Of a stretch of DNA of 64,000 bases, positions 28,183-37,793 are shown piece after piece. Source of the DNA: Flavobacteriaceae bacterium (GTDB lineage Bacteria > Bacteroidota > Bacteroidia > Flavobacteriales > Flavobacteriaceae); the NCBI GenBank assembly GCA_002862705.1, contig PKDU01000031.1, positions 1-64,000 on the forward strand. Direction: 5' to 3'. Position 1 is the stretch's first letter, and each line of letters opens with the position of its first letter. The notes beneath the pieces are model-generated. The model made no database searches. It was not told where the DNA came from and saw only the letters and a program-made list of their open reading frames with translations. The position numbers and the translations under genes were made by a program.

Positions 28183-28671
28183 ATGAAAACATGGATCATG
28201 ATGCGTCATGGAAAGTCTTCTTGGGAGCTACATGTTTCCGATAGAGATCGACCGCTAAATCAGCGTGGCATTGATGATGCCCACAAAATGGGTGCTTTTT
28301 TGCAAAATCAAGCCTGCGTTATTGATGCTGTTTTTTCAAGTCCTGCAATACGAGCGGCGCATACGGCTTTGATTGTTTCCCGAGAAATGAATGTGCCCAT
28401 GCATAAGATTTCTTTTAGCGAATCGCTATATGATTTTTCTGGGGAAGATGTGTTGGAGTTTATTCGATGTCTTGATGATACCGTGGATACGGTCATGACT
28501 TTTGGTCATAATAATGCCTGTACTTCTTTGGCGTATTCGTTAGCAGATTTTACTGGGGATAATATTCCGACAGCTGCTGCTGTCCTTTTTCGCTTTGACG
28601 TATCTTTGTGGTCAGAGATTACCAAAGCAAATGCCGAATATTTTTTTCCTAAAACAATAGACAAGCCGTGA
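28183..28671 (+). CDS. sixA: SixA-type phosphohistidine phosphatase
   Basis: A 162-residue member of the histidine phosphatase superfamily. The catalytic RHG is in MMRHGKSSWE at the N-terminus, and the second catalytic His lies in VMTFGHNNACTSL. Short stand-alone proteins of this type act on phosphohistidine (SixA) in E. coli. Its TGA overlaps the GTG start of ppk1, so it may be coupled to polyphosphate metabolism; the target is unknown. Confidence 0.85.
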   Translation: MKTWIMMRHGKSSWELHVSDRDRPLNQRGIDDAHKMGAFLQNQACVIDAVFSSPAIRAAHTALIVSREMNVPMHKISFSESLYDFSGEDVLEFIRCLDDTVDTVMTFGHNNACTSLAYSLADFTGDNIPTAAAVLFRFDVSLWSEITKANAEYFFPKTIDKP

Positions 28672-30713
28672 CACTTCCATTTGTAAATCGTGAATTGAGC
28701 TGGTTAGACTTTAACCGACGTGTTTTGCAAGAGGCACAAGACGAAAGCGTTCCGTTGATTGAACGTATTCGTTTTATAGGAATTTTTTCAAATAATCTGG
28801 ATGAGTTTTTTAAAGTGCGCTACGCAACGGTGAAACGTATTGCCCAGATGGAAGCGGCTTCGAACGCGGCAGAGACTACCAATGCGGAAGCGCTGCTTCA
28901 AGAGATTACCCAAAAGACAATTGCACTTCAAGACGAAAGCTTTCAAACCATACAGCAGCTGACGGCTGCTTTAGCAGAAGAAGACATCTTTATTTTAGAT
29001 GAAACAGCTCTCGATGAGGAGCAAGTTGAATTTGTACATGCTTTTTTTACTCAAAAAGTAAGTCCGTCTTTGCTCACCATACTTATAAATGACAACAGCA
29101 TGTTGCCTAGCAATAGGGGAAACAACGCCTTTTTAGTCGCTCGTATCGAACAAGAAGATGGCAGTTCACAGTTTGCACTGATTCAAATGCCAACAGACCT
29201 TGAGCGCTTTGTTGTATTGCCTGCTCGTGACGGAAAGCAGTATGTGATATTGTTAGACGATCTTATACGTCACCAAATGCAACACATTTTTCAAATACTA
29301 TCCCCTGCCAGCATTAAGGCGCACATGGTAAAGTTTACACGTGATGCAGAGCTTGATTTTGATGACGACATTAACATGAGTTATATTGAAAAAGTAGCTT
29401 CAAGTGTTCGCGACAGGGTTGAGGGAGATCCTGTTCGTTTTGTTTACGACAAAAATATTGACGATGATACCCTGGAGATTTTATTGGAAAAATTTCAAAT
29501 TGGTTCAAGAGACAGTGTAATTCCTGGCGGTCGCTATCACAACAGGAGGGACTATATCAAGTTCCCTAGTTTGGGACGCCATGATTTGCTTTACGACAAG
29601 AAACCGCCATTGCCTATTGCAGGCTTTTCTCTAAAAAAAAGTATTTTATCGCAAATAAGTCAGCGTGACTTTTTGCAGTTCGCACCTTACCACAGCTTTG
29701 CATATGTTGTTGATTTTTTAAGAGAGGCTTCACTCGATCCAAAAGTTAAGAGCATTTTCATTACCATTTACCGTTTGTCAAGTGAGTCTCATGTAGCAAA
29801 TGCACTAGTTCAGGCAGCACGGAATGGCAAGCAAGTAACCGTTCAAATTGAGTTACAAGCACGTTTTGATGAGGCTGCCAATATTCGCTATGCTGAGATG
29901 CTTAAAAATGAAGGCGTTCGTCTGATTTTTGGTATTCCGAGTTTAAAGGTGCATTCCAAGACTTGTTTAATTCAACGCCAAGAAGGGGATAAGCTCAAGC
30001 GCTATGGTTTTATAAGCACAGGGAATTTTAACGAGTCCACCGCCCGTGTCTATACCGATTACACGCTTTTTACTGCCAATCAGCAAATTTTAAAAGAAGT
30101 CAATAAAGTGTTTACTTTTTTAGAAAAAAGCTATAAAATACCCATCCACAAACACCTGTTGATTTCTCCATTCTCTACTTCAACCGGTCTCAAAGAACGT
30201 ATTGCCCGTGAAATGGCATTGGCACAAGCGGGTAAGAACGCACTCATACGCATTAAAATTAATAACATCACCAACTACGACATGGTTGCTGCACTCTACG
30301 AAGCCAGTCAGGCGGGCGTTCAAATACGAATGATTGTTCGTGGTATCTGTTGTTTGGTGCCTGGCGTCCCTGGTATCAGTGAAAATATTGAAGTCATCAG
30401 TGTAGTTGATCGGTATTTAGAGCATCCACGAATGGTAATTTTTGAAAACAGTGGTGACAGAGAAATACTTATTTCTTCTGCCGACTGGATGACCCGTAAC
30501 TTAGACAACCGCGTTGAAGTAACCTGTCCTATTTATGACAAAGACGTACAGCAAGAGCTTGTAGATACTTTTGAGTTGAGTTGGAATGACAATGTAAAGG
30601 CACGTTGGGTAAATGATGGCGCTAAACCTGTTTATCGCAATAATGGTGCTGCTCCGCTATGCTCACAAGAGGCGACCTATTCATATTATCAAAATAAACT
30701 AAACACCCCTTGA
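28668..30713 (+). CDS. ppk1: polyphosphate kinase 1
   Basis: Reversibly polymerises the gamma-phosphate of ATP into polyphosphate. The 681-residue protein opens with FVNRELSWLDFNRRVL; the autophosphorylated His is H429 in SLKVHSKTC, and FISTGNFNESTARVYTD follows. The C-terminal domain carries MIVRGICCLVPGVPG and a second His region. It starts at a GTG overlapping the sixA stop (GTGA), and its own TGA overlaps the TTG start of ppx. Confidence 0.97.
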   Translation: MTLPFVNRELSWLDFNRRVLQEAQDESVPLIERIRFIGIFSNNLDEFFKVRYATVKRIAQMEAASNAAETTNAEALLQEITQKTIALQDESFQTIQQLTAALAEEDIFILDETALDEEQVEFVHAFFTQKVSPSLLTILINDNSMLPSNRGNNAFLVARIEQEDGSSQFALIQMPTDLERFVVLPARDGKQYVILLDDLIRHQMQHIFQILSPASIKAHMVKFTRDAELDFDDDINMSYIEKVASSVRDRVEGDPVRFVYDKNIDDDTLEILLEKFQIGSRDSVIPGGRYHNRRDYIKFPSLGRHDLLYDKKPPLPIAGFSLKKSILSQISQRDFLQFAPYHSFAYVVDFLREASLDPKVKSIFITIYRLSSESHVANALVQAARNGKQVTVQIELQARFDEAANIRYAEMLKNEGVRLIFGIPSLKVHSKTCLIQRQEGDKLKRYGFISTGNFNESTARVYTDYTLFTANQQILKEVNKVFTFLEKSYKIPIHKHLLISPFSTSTGLKERIAREMALAQAGKNALIRIKINNITNYDMVAALYEASQAGVQIRMIVRGICCLVPGVPGISENIEVISVVDRYLEHPRMVIFENSGDREILISSADWMTRNLDNRVEVTCPIYDKDVQQELVDTFELSWNDNVKARWVNDGAKPVYRNNGAAPLCSQEATYSYYQNKLNTP

Positions 30714-31597
30714 GAATATCTAAATACGCTGCAATTGATATCGGCTCAAACGCGGTGCGTTTGCTGGTCAGCAACGTTATTGAGCGTAAAAACAAACCAA
30801 CGCTTTTTACCAAAAACACCATGGTTCGTGTGCCCATTCGCTTGGGTCAGGACACCTTTACGCATGGTTCCATAGGAATGCCCAATCAACAGCGTATGAT
30901 TGACGCCATGCTTTCTTTTAAGAAGCTAATGGGTGTTCACGGCGTTTCACATTATATGGCTTGTGCAACTTCTGCACTTCGAGAAGCTAAAAATGGTTCG
31001 CAACTGGCGAAACGTATTTTAAAAGAAACCGAAGTGTCAGTTGAAATCATTGATGGAAAACGCGAGGCAGAAATCATTGCGATCACAGACTTATACGATG
31101 TTATGAAACCGCATAAATCCTACCTGCTTGTCGACGTTGGAGGCGGAAGTACCGAACTGACGGTAATTGATCGCGGTAAAACCATTGCATCAAAGTCTTT
31201 TAAAATTGGTACCGTTCGTTTGCTTAACAAAATGGTAACGGATAAAGAATTGGCATCCTACCAAAAGTGGATTGAAAAACACACCCATAAACTCGAACGT
31301 CTTTCTGTAGTGGGTTCTGGCGGTACCATCAACAAGGTTTTTAAGCTGTCGGGTGTGCGTATGGGAAAACCACTTTCCTACATACTGCTTTCAGAGTATT
31401 ATGAGTATTTAAAACAACTTACGCAAAAGGAGTTAATTATTGATCTGAGGTTAAATCAAGATCGAGCAGACGTAATCGTACCTGCAGTTCATATCTATCT
31501 TTTGGCTATGAAGCAGTCGGGTGCCAATAAGATTTATGTTCCCAAAGTTGGTTTGGCAGACGGAATGGTTAAGCTTTTATACAAAGAGTTGCACTAG
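30710..31597 (+). CDS. ppx: Ppx/GppA-family exopolyphosphatase
   Basis: Releases phosphate from polyphosphate ends or dephosphorylates pppGpp. This 295-residue short form has only the two actin-like ASKHA domains: AAIDIGSNAVRLLV at residues 7-20 and LLVDVGGGSTELTVI about 140-154, with the catalytic Glu in the preceding GKREAEI block. It lacks the C-terminal HD-like domain of E. coli Ppx. The TTG start overlaps the ppk1 stop (TTGA), so synthesis and breakdown of polyphosphate are probably co-expressed. Confidence 0.9.
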   Translation: MRISKYAAIDIGSNAVRLLVSNVIERKNKPTLFTKNTMVRVPIRLGQDTFTHGSIGMPNQQRMIDAMLSFKKLMGVHGVSHYMACATSALREAKNGSQLAKRILKETEVSVEIIDGKREAEIIAITDLYDVMKPHKSYLLVDVGGGSTELTVIDRGKTIASKSFKIGTVRLLNKMVTDKELASYQKWIEKHTHKLERLSVVGSGGTINKVFKLSGVRMGKPLSYILLSEYYEYLKQLTQKELIIDLRLNQDRADVIVPAVHIYLLAMKQSGANKIYVPKVGLADGMVKLLYKELH

Positions 31598-31611
31598 CAG
31601 GTGCCTATGCA

Positions 31612-33393
31612 TCAAAACTCTAGGTCAAATTTTTTCTTGAACTGTTTTAACGTTGGATTTTTTTCTGAAAGCGCCTTATATTTTTCTTCGTTGGTGTAGA
31701 CAAATTTCTTTTCTTCTTTCACATCCAAATGTAATTTTAGCGTAAGTGCATCATTAGAAAGCTGATCGCGCAAATACGTCATCAATTCATTGCTGTTTTT
31801 TTCAAGCTCAACCCGGTTGGTGTCGTTTGGAACGGCATAATGAATTTCAACTTTATTTTTCAATCTGGGTATGTTAAGTTGCAACAGGGCAACCATATTC
31901 TTTTCGCCATTAACGGCAATACTATCACTGAATTTTTTCCAGTGCTCCTCAATACTTTTTTGGTTTACTTCGTTGTCTCTTACCTTTTTGTCGTCAGTTG
32001 AAGAAACGACCTTGTTCTTGTGTTCTTTTTGCACTTTTAGACTGGACAGGGACAGGCCTGAAACGCCTTGTGCGGATAGGTCTAACTGGATGGTTTCCTC
32101 ATTTTCTGGTATTTCAATAGCTTTTTCTGCCGGTTGGTCTTGATCATTAACCGTTTCGGTGGGCGTATCTGCCGCTTGTTTGGGTTCAATGACGGTTTTG
32201 GTCGCGGTTGCCAAAACGGGTGCGGCTATCTTTTCAGAAGTTGTCGAAGTGTCTACTGTCTCTTTTATGGGTGTTGCTTTGGGCGCAACACTACCATCAA
32301 AGGGATTTATGTAGGATTTACTGTTTTTTTTTTCGGCTTCGTTAAGCGAAGCCACTTGCATCAAGCATAATTCTACTTGCAAATGGGGATGTAGGCTGTT
32401 TTTGTATTGAAGGGCGTATTTGTTGGTCAAATCAAGTGCATCTAATAAAAAGGTTTTTGGAATGCTTTTCCCTTGTGCCATAAACGCAGCTTCTGTCGCT
32501 GCATCTACTTCTAACAATTGTGTTGTGCCTTCGTTTTGACACATCATCAAATCCCTAAAGTGCTTGGATAAGCCGTTGATAAAATGATAACCATCAAAGC
32601 CTAGTTCTAACAACTCGTTGAATCTTAAGACACAATTGTGCAAATCGCCCTTATGCAGCAGTTCTGTAATGCCCAAATAGCTGTCATAGTCCAATATATT
32701 TAAGTTCAGCGAAACATGTTTGGCGGTAAGCTTTTCGCCAGCATAACTTATCATCCTGTCAAATATGGATAGCGCATCTCGCATGGCACCGTCTGCTTTC
32801 TGAGCAATGAGGTGTAAGGCTTGGTCTTCAGCAGCTACGCCCTCACGTTCTGCGATCACTTTTAAATAATCTTGTGCGTCTTTTGGACTGATACGTTTAA
32901 AATCAAAAATTTGGCATCTTGACAATATCGTAGGGATGATTTTTTGTTTTTCGGTAGTCGCAAGTATAAAAATGGCGTGTTGAGGAGGCTCCTCTAATGT
33001 CTTAAGAAAGGCATTAAAAGCAGCAGTGCTTAGCATATGCACCTCATCAATGATATAAACTTTGTAACTCCCTTTTTGAGGTGGAATTCGCACTTGCTCA
33101 ATGAGGCTTCTGATGTCGTCAACAGAGTTGTTTGAGGCAGCATCAAGTTCAAATACATTGAATGCAAAATCCTCGTTTGGGTCAATATCGGTACCGAGAC
33201 TGTTTATTTTTTTAGCAAATATGCGTGCGCAGGTAGTCTTGCCGACGCCTCTTGGTCCACAGAAAAGCATCGCCTTGGCTATCTTACCTAAATCAATGGC
33301 ATTTTGTAAGGTCTGTGTGATGGCTTGTTGACCAACGACGTCCGTAAACGTCTGCGGTCTGTATTTTAAAGCCGATACGATAAATTCACCCAT
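31612..33393 (-). CDS. dnaX: DNA polymerase III subunit gamma/tau
   Basis: AAA+ subunit of the clamp loader. The 593-residue protein has Walker A GPRGVGKTT at 46-54, Walker B IDEVHML, sensor-1 TTEKQKI and the arginine finger in LSRCQIF. The four-cysteine zinc module found in E. coli DnaX between Walker A and B is missing, as in other Bacteroidota. A low-complexity linker (about 365-470) leads to a C-terminal tau-like domain ending LKQFKKKFDLEF. I see no slippery A-run that would clearly give a gamma form. It is divergent from rnpB. Confidence 0.94.
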   Translation of the reverse strand: MGEFIVSALKYRPQTFTDVVGQQAITQTLQNAIDLGKIAKAMLFCGPRGVGKTTCARIFAKKINSLGTDIDPNEDFAFNVFELDAASNNSVDDIRSLIEQVRIPPQKGSYKVYIIDEVHMLSTAAFNAFLKTLEEPPQHAIFILATTEKQKIIPTILSRCQIFDFKRISPKDAQDYLKVIAEREGVAAEDQALHLIAQKADGAMRDALSIFDRMISYAGEKLTAKHVSLNLNILDYDSYLGITELLHKGDLHNCVLRFNELLELGFDGYHFINGLSKHFRDLMMCQNEGTTQLLEVDAATEAAFMAQGKSIPKTFLLDALDLTNKYALQYKNSLHPHLQVELCLMQVASLNEAEKKNSKSYINPFDGSVAPKATPIKETVDTSTTSEKIAAPVLATATKTVIEPKQAADTPTETVNDQDQPAEKAIEIPENEETIQLDLSAQGVSGLSLSSLKVQKEHKNKVVSSTDDKKVRDNEVNQKSIEEHWKKFSDSIAVNGEKNMVALLQLNIPRLKNKVEIHYAVPNDTNRVELEKNSNELMTYLRDQLSNDALTLKLHLDVKEEKKFVYTNEEKYKALSEKNPTLKQFKKKFDLEF

Positions 33394-33459
33394 GAGGTAA
33401 AGATAAACAAACTCACCTTTTTGTCCTATGATAAATTAGAGACAAATGAGGGAATAGTG

Positions 33460-33467
33460 TATTTTTG
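33460..33467 (+). promoter_or_regulatory. -7 box of rnpB promoter
   Basis: TATTTTTG ends 5 nt before the first base of the P1 helix of RNase P RNA, which calibrates the distance from this box to the transcription start in this genome. Confidence 0.6.
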
Positions 33468-33471
33468 CATC

Positions 33472-33758
33472 GCAGGCCTCCTTATCGCTCCGCCTTGGCG
33501 GAGAGGAAAGTCCGGACACCATAGCGCAGCATAGCGGGTAACGCCCGTCGCCTCGCCTTAGGCGGGGTAGGACCAGTGCAACAGAAAGCAAGTACAGTTC
33601 GGCTGTAGTGAAACCAGGTAAACTCTATGCGGTGAAACGCCATGTAAACCAACGTTTAGGATAGCGCGTCCAAGTTGGAGGGTAGGCGGATGGAGCGTTG
33701 CAGCAATGCATCGCCTAGATTAATGATAAGGCACGACAGAATCCGGCTTATGGCCTGC
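33472..33758 (+). ncRNA. rnpB: RNase P RNA, bacterial class A
   Basis: Catalytic RNA that cuts tRNA 5' leaders. The 5' GCAGGCC (33472-33478) pairs with the 3' GGCCTGC (33752-33758) as helix P1. The conserved core is clear: GAGGAAAGTCCGGAC about 33502-33516, a P4 strand, the ACAGAA of J-region CR-V near 33737, and ATCCGGCTTATGG near the 3' end. Length is about 287 nt. A T-rich run follows P1. It lies between divergent dnaX and the convergent VOC pseudogene, whose stop is 4 nt away. Confidence 0.96.
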
Positions 33759-33761
33759 TTT

Positions 33762-34180
33762 TTATTTATTTGTTGGCACTTGTAAGGAGTCAATAAAACG
33801 CTCTTTGGGTTCCCACAGCTCTATTACATTCCCTTCTGGATCGAGAATATGCACAAACTTTCCATAGGGATAAGTGCTTATTTCATCAATGATGGTAACA
33901 CCAATGCTCTTTAGTTTTTTACCAGGGCTTCAATTTCTTGAACTCGGTAATTAATCATAAAGTCTTTTTCGGAAGGCTCAAAGTATTCCGTGTCGTTGGG
34001 AAAAATATTCCAGTGTATGTATTTTGCCTTTTCAGGATTCTTGGAATGACGCATTTCGAAGGTTGCCCCGTACGGATTTAGCACCAACCCAAGTTGGTTT
34101 TTATACCAATTTTGAAGTTCATCTGCCGCTTTTGCTTTGAAAAAAACGCCACCAATACCTATTATTTTAGGTTCTTTCAT
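33762..34180 (-). pseudogene. VOC/glyoxalase-family protein, frameshifted
   Basis: Vicinal-oxygen-chelate fold protein related to glyoxalase and bleomycin resistance proteins; the substrate is unknown. The first 89 codons (34180 to 33911) encode the N-terminal half (IGGVFFKA, WYKNQLGLV, YRVQEIEALV) and stop at TAA just after a run of six A (T6 at 33915-33920 on the plus strand). Adding one A restores a frame reading KLKSIGVTIIDE, YGKFVHILDPEGNVIELWEP to a TAA at 33762-33764, the normal C-terminal half. So one base is missing in a homopolymer: a recent mutation, a phase-variable tract or a sequencing error. The intact protein would be about 139 residues. Confidence 0.88.
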
Positions 34181-34217
34181 TGTTTGGGGTTTACGTAATA
34201 AATGTAGCTTTTTTTAA

Positions 34218-34832
34218 TTAAACCCGAGCGTTTAATAATATTAAGGCATTTGGCCCTTCGTTAAACAGCAAATCTATTATGGATAAATTAGGGATAAATC
34301 CATTCTTGTCTTCAAAGACTTGGGTGTATCTGAGCGCTACATCGGGCGTACTGTTTTTTTTCTCTATTTGCGCTCTAATGTCTCTAGCAGCGGGTGTGGT
34401 TTCATAGCTTTCGGTGTACTGTATCGTAGGTTCCCAGCCCAACAACTTTAGCAATAGCTCAAAATAGGCTTTGTTGAAGGTGTATAGCGATGAAAAGTCA
34501 GTTTTGTAAAGAATAGCCAAGTCATCTTCATAAAATTCGAAATAGGGAGAGGATCTGTAGGCCGATTGTATGGACTTCCAATGCTGCTTTTGCCAAGCAA
34601 AACTATTTTCTATTTCAACCGTGTGGTAGTATTGACGACCTATTACGCCAAGGTGCTTCACAGGAATGGAAAGCATTAGTTTTCCGTTTGCGCCGTGTAT
34701 GTGCGTTCTGTTCCGAAGGGTTTGCTTTTGATAATAATCGTGTTGCTCTATGATAAGTGTTTGTGCAGTTGTCATAAACGCCCACAAGCCAATGGAACCC
34801 GTATATGCTAAAGGCGCAACAACGGTACTCAT
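34218..34832 (-). CDS. WbqC-family protein
   Basis: A 204-residue WbqC-like protein, a family found in surface polysaccharide clusters and in the Bacteroidota dapB-lepB locus. Conserved stretches include WQKQHWKSIQSAYRSSPYFEFYED and the C-terminal IDLLFNEGPNAL. Its biochemical role is not established. It starts one base after the lepB stop (34833), at the end of the parA-parB-DUF5683-dapB-lepB run. Confidence 0.85.
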   Translation of the reverse strand: MSTVVAPLAYTGSIGLWAFMTTAQTLIIEQHDYYQKQTLRNRTHIHGANGKLMLSIPVKHLGVIGRQYYHTVEIENSFAWQKQHWKSIQSAYRSSPYFEFYEDDLAILYKTDFSSLYTFNKAYFELLLKLLGWEPTIQYTESYETTPAARDIRAQIEKKNSTPDVALRYTQVFEDKNGFIPNLSIIDLLFNEGPNALILLNARV

Positions 34833-36530
34833 TTATGCGTTTTTAGAACGTCTTCTGTACCAAGCAATACCTTGCCAGATGGCTATAAAGGCCGCAAAAT
34901 ACCAGCGATATGAAACAGGTTTTCCTGAGCCACCAACCGTCGTAAAGACCCTTTCCCAACGTATCTTCCAATTGCGCAATCCGTCCATGAATCCGTCAAT
35001 GCTCATCCATATAAAGACAGGTTTGCCAACAATGTGATCTTCGGGGACAAAACCCCAAAAGCGACTGTCTTCTGAACGGTGACGGTTGTCGCCCATCATC
35101 CAATAATAGTCTTGCTTAAAGGTATATGTGTCTGCCGTGAATCCATTAATTTTAATGTCGTCGCCACTAAGTTCAAGATTATTTAATTCATAATCGGAAA
35201 TAATTTTTTTGTAGAGTGCCACATTCTTTGAATTTAATTGAACGGTCGCCCCCTTTTTAGGCATAACCAAAGGTCCAAATTGATCTTCATTCCAGTTGTA
35301 ACGAACGTTGTTAGGAAAATAGGAATCGTTATAGGTTCTCTTGGAATTGATGTTTCTTTTCAGACTATCTAATGTCACCACATTTGGTAATTCTTCAGCT
35401 TCTTTTAGTGTTAGAAATAAGCTTTTTTGGGTTTCCAACAACTCCTTGGCTTGAATGCGGTATTGTTGCACAATGTTCAGCGGCAAACCTTTAGACCCAG
35501 TAAGCACTTGATAATTACTCGGATCTGGATTGGCAATCATCAATAAATGCGGTCTTAATGCATCAAGTATGGGTTGAGAGATATTTGTTATTAAAAATTT
35601 TCGTGTAAGGTCGTCATAACCTGCATTGATGAGCTTTCTTGCGGAGATGCCTTTTGCATTGTAGGCTTTATAGCCAAAAATGGGCTTAGCTCGGTCAGGC
35701 ATTATAGATTCCTTACCGTTTATGTATATGATGCCATCTTCTATAGTGAGTGTATCTCCTGGTATGGCAACACAACGTTTTACATAATTAGATTTTTTGT
35801 CAACGGGCTTCACAACGCCTGCCTCTTTCTTAAAGAATTGCCTTACGGTATCTGCGGGCCAGCTGAAAACGACAATATCGTTGCGTTTTATTTGCTGTAG
35901 TCCCGGAAGTCTCATGTAGGGGAGTTGTGGTTTTTTTAAATACGACCTTGTCTTTAGCAAAGGGATGGTGTCATGAACCATGGGAAATGAAACCACCGTT
36001 TGTGGTGTTCGTGCGCCATAATGGAATTTGCTTACTAATAGAAAATCGCCTACCAATAATGATTTTTCCAAAGATCCCGTTGGGATGATGTACGGTTGCA
36101 TAAAATAAGCATGTACAACGGTAGCAATAACCACCGCATAAACTGTTGATCCAATAAATTGACCAAATTTTGTTTTTGGAACAGTAGGTTGCTCTGGATT
36201 ATACGTTACATCACTAGCGTAGTTTATATAAAAGCCATAGAGCCCCAAGGTGGCCCATGCTAAGAAGGTGTCTGTCAATGAATCTTTACCAAACTTTCGT
36301 GCTGTTTCCACCCAAACTACTGGGAGCATTAACAGGTTTATAATAGGAAAATACAACAGGATAACCCACCAAGCGGGTCGTCTAATGATACGAAGTAATA
36401 TAACAGAGTTGTATATGGGTACGGCTGCTAAAAAAGGGGCATACCCCGCTTTTTTATACAACTTCCACAGTTTAACAAACATGAGGAGTTGACAAAGCAA
36501 AACAAACAAAGCCCATTGAGATAACGTCAT
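34833..36530 (-). CDS. lepB: signal peptidase I, long Bacteroidota form
   Basis: Membrane serine protease that removes signal peptides from exported proteins. The 565-residue protein has an N-terminal multi-pass region (about 1-105), a transmembrane segment at about 125-143, and the catalytic Ser153 in PTGSLEKSL with Leu in place of the usual Met. The general-base Lys is K251 in NYVKRCVAIPGD. A large insertion separates these from the C-terminal box GDNRHRSEDSRFWGFV. It is much longer than E. coli LepB (324), which is normal in this phylum. Confidence 0.93.
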   Translation of the reverse strand: MTLSQWALFVLLCQLLMFVKLWKLYKKAGYAPFLAAVPIYNSVILLRIIRRPAWWVILLYFPIINLLMLPVVWVETARKFGKDSLTDTFLAWATLGLYGFYINYASDVTYNPEQPTVPKTKFGQFIGSTVYAVVIATVVHAYFMQPYIIPTGSLEKSLLVGDFLLVSKFHYGARTPQTVVSFPMVHDTIPLLKTRSYLKKPQLPYMRLPGLQQIKRNDIVVFSWPADTVRQFFKKEAGVVKPVDKKSNYVKRCVAIPGDTLTIEDGIIYINGKESIMPDRAKPIFGYKAYNAKGISARKLINAGYDDLTRKFLITNISQPILDALRPHLLMIANPDPSNYQVLTGSKGLPLNIVQQYRIQAKELLETQKSLFLTLKEAEELPNVVTLDSLKRNINSKRTYNDSYFPNNVRYNWNEDQFGPLVMPKKGATVQLNSKNVALYKKIISDYELNNLELSGDDIKINGFTADTYTFKQDYYWMMGDNRHRSEDSRFWGFVPEDHIVGKPVFIWMSIDGFMDGLRNWKIRWERVFTTVGGSGKPVSYRWYFAAFIAIWQGIAWYRRRSKNA

Positions 36531-36541
36531 AATTTGGAGTA

Positions 36542-37246
36542 TTAGGTTATGTTTAAAACATCTTTCATTGTAAAAATACCGCTTTTGCCGTTAACCCACT
36601 CTGCAGCAATAACTGCTCCCAAGGCAAAACCATCGCGATTGTGTGCAATATGCTCAATACTGATTTTGTCTGTTTCTGAGTTATAAGCAACGGTATGCGT
36701 GCCGGGAACTTCTGACAAGCGTGCTGCCTTAATAGGCAAATCCATTCCTTTTGCTTCTTCTTCCAATGCCCAAGTATTTTTGTCTATATGCGGTAAAATA
36801 CCTTCTGCAAGTGTGATGGCTGTGCCACTAGGCGCGTCTAGCTTTTGGGTGTGATGTATCTCTGTGAGGCTGGCATCATATTGTTTGTGCTGCCCCATCA
36901 TTTCCGCTAGTTTTTCATTGAGTGCAAAAAATATATTTACCCCTAAACTAAAGTTTGAAGCATATAAAAAGGCTCCCTTTTTAGCAGCACACAATGATTC
37001 GATATCCGCGCGACTTTCAAGCCAGCCTGTTGTGCCGCAAACAACAGCTACCCCTTCGTTTAAGGCATGTGTGATGTTTGCTACTGCAGAGGACGGAACA
37101 CTGAAGTTAATGGCTACTTCAGCACCATTTAGCGCATCTTTTGGATTGTCTTTGTCTATGATGGCAACGACCTCGTGACCTCTTGACTTTGCAATGCTTT
37201 CAATGGCCTTACCCATTCTTCCGTAACCTAACAGGGCTATCTTCAT
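36542..37246 (-). CDS. dapB: 4-hydroxy-tetrahydrodipicolinate reductase
   Basis: Reduces hydroxy-tetrahydrodipicolinate with NAD(P)H in the lysine and diaminopimelate pathway. The 234-residue protein has the Rossmann GYGRMGKAIE at 7-16, VVCGTTGW, and the substrate motif HHTQKLDAPSGTA with the catalytic His and Lys. It lies between the DUF5683 gene (1-bp gap) and lepB (11 bp). Confidence 0.96.
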   Translation of the reverse strand: MKIALLGYGRMGKAIESIAKSRGHEVVAIIDKDNPKDALNGAEVAINFSVPSSAVANITHALNEGVAVVCGTTGWLESRADIESLCAAKKGAFLYASNFSLGVNIFFALNEKLAEMMGQHKQYDASLTEIHHTQKLDAPSGTAITLAEGILPHIDKNTWALEEEAKGMDLPIKAARLSEVPGTHTVAYNSETDKISIEHIAHNRDGFALGAVIAAEWVNGKSGIFTMKDVLNIT

Positions 37247-37247
37247 A

Positions 37248-37793
37248 TTAAAAAGTTAATGCGACCCGCATTCCCGCTACCGGTTGTGCACCAACAGGCG
37301 CAACATCGAAGTAGGGTTTTACAGTCAAATCGCTGTTTACATTGTATTGTTTTAAGTGTGCGTCGATATTGGCGTCCAAGATATTAAGAAAATAAAAGCC
37401 CAAGATAAAAAGCATCGAACGATCTCTGTTGCGTTTATAAAAGTCTTGACCATCTATTAGGCGGTCTGTACTTGTGATGAGTTTTTGAAATTCATCATCG
37501 TTATATCCAGCGATTCTTCTTTTGTAAGCATTCCGGTATCGCAAATAGTTTTTGTGATTTTGATCGTAAGTATGTATGAGGGCACCCATACCAACATATA
37601 CAACTGGAATTTTCCAATAGCGTTTGTTGTAGGCCTGTCCCAAGCCCGGAAGTACGGCAGAATAAAAAGCGGCTTTTGCAGGCCTTAAGGGGTCTTCGTT
37701 TTCTATTTTTTGCATGTCGTCTACGATAATTTGCTGTCCAAAGACAAAGCAACTGCAGCACGACACAAAAATGAATAGGACGAAACGCTTCAC
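37248..37793 (-). CDS. DUF5683 membrane protein
   Basis: A 181-residue protein with a signal sequence (residues 1-19, ending VFGQ). The DUF5683 core has the motif AAFYSAVLPGLGQAYNKRYWKIP, a hydrophobic segment (VVYVGMGALIHTY) and a second one (MLFILGFYFLNILDANID). Function unknown. The GLGQ-YN-YWK pattern is typical of a phylum-specific family that sits between parB and dapB. It overlaps the parB stop by one base. Confidence 0.85.
   Translation of the reverse strand: MKRFVLFIFVSCCSCFVFGQQIIVDDMQKIENEDPLRPAKAAFYSAVLPGLGQAYNKRYWKIPVVYVGMGALIHTYDQNHKNYLRYRNAYKRRIAGYNDDEFQKLITSTDRLIDGQDFYKRNRDRSMLFILGFYFLNILDANIDAHLKQYNVNSDLTVKPYFDVAPVGAQPVAGMRVALTF

Noticed and set aside
31612-33393. Programmed frameshift producing DnaX gamma
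   Set aside because: I could not see an A6-G slippery heptamer with a supporting stem at the right place.
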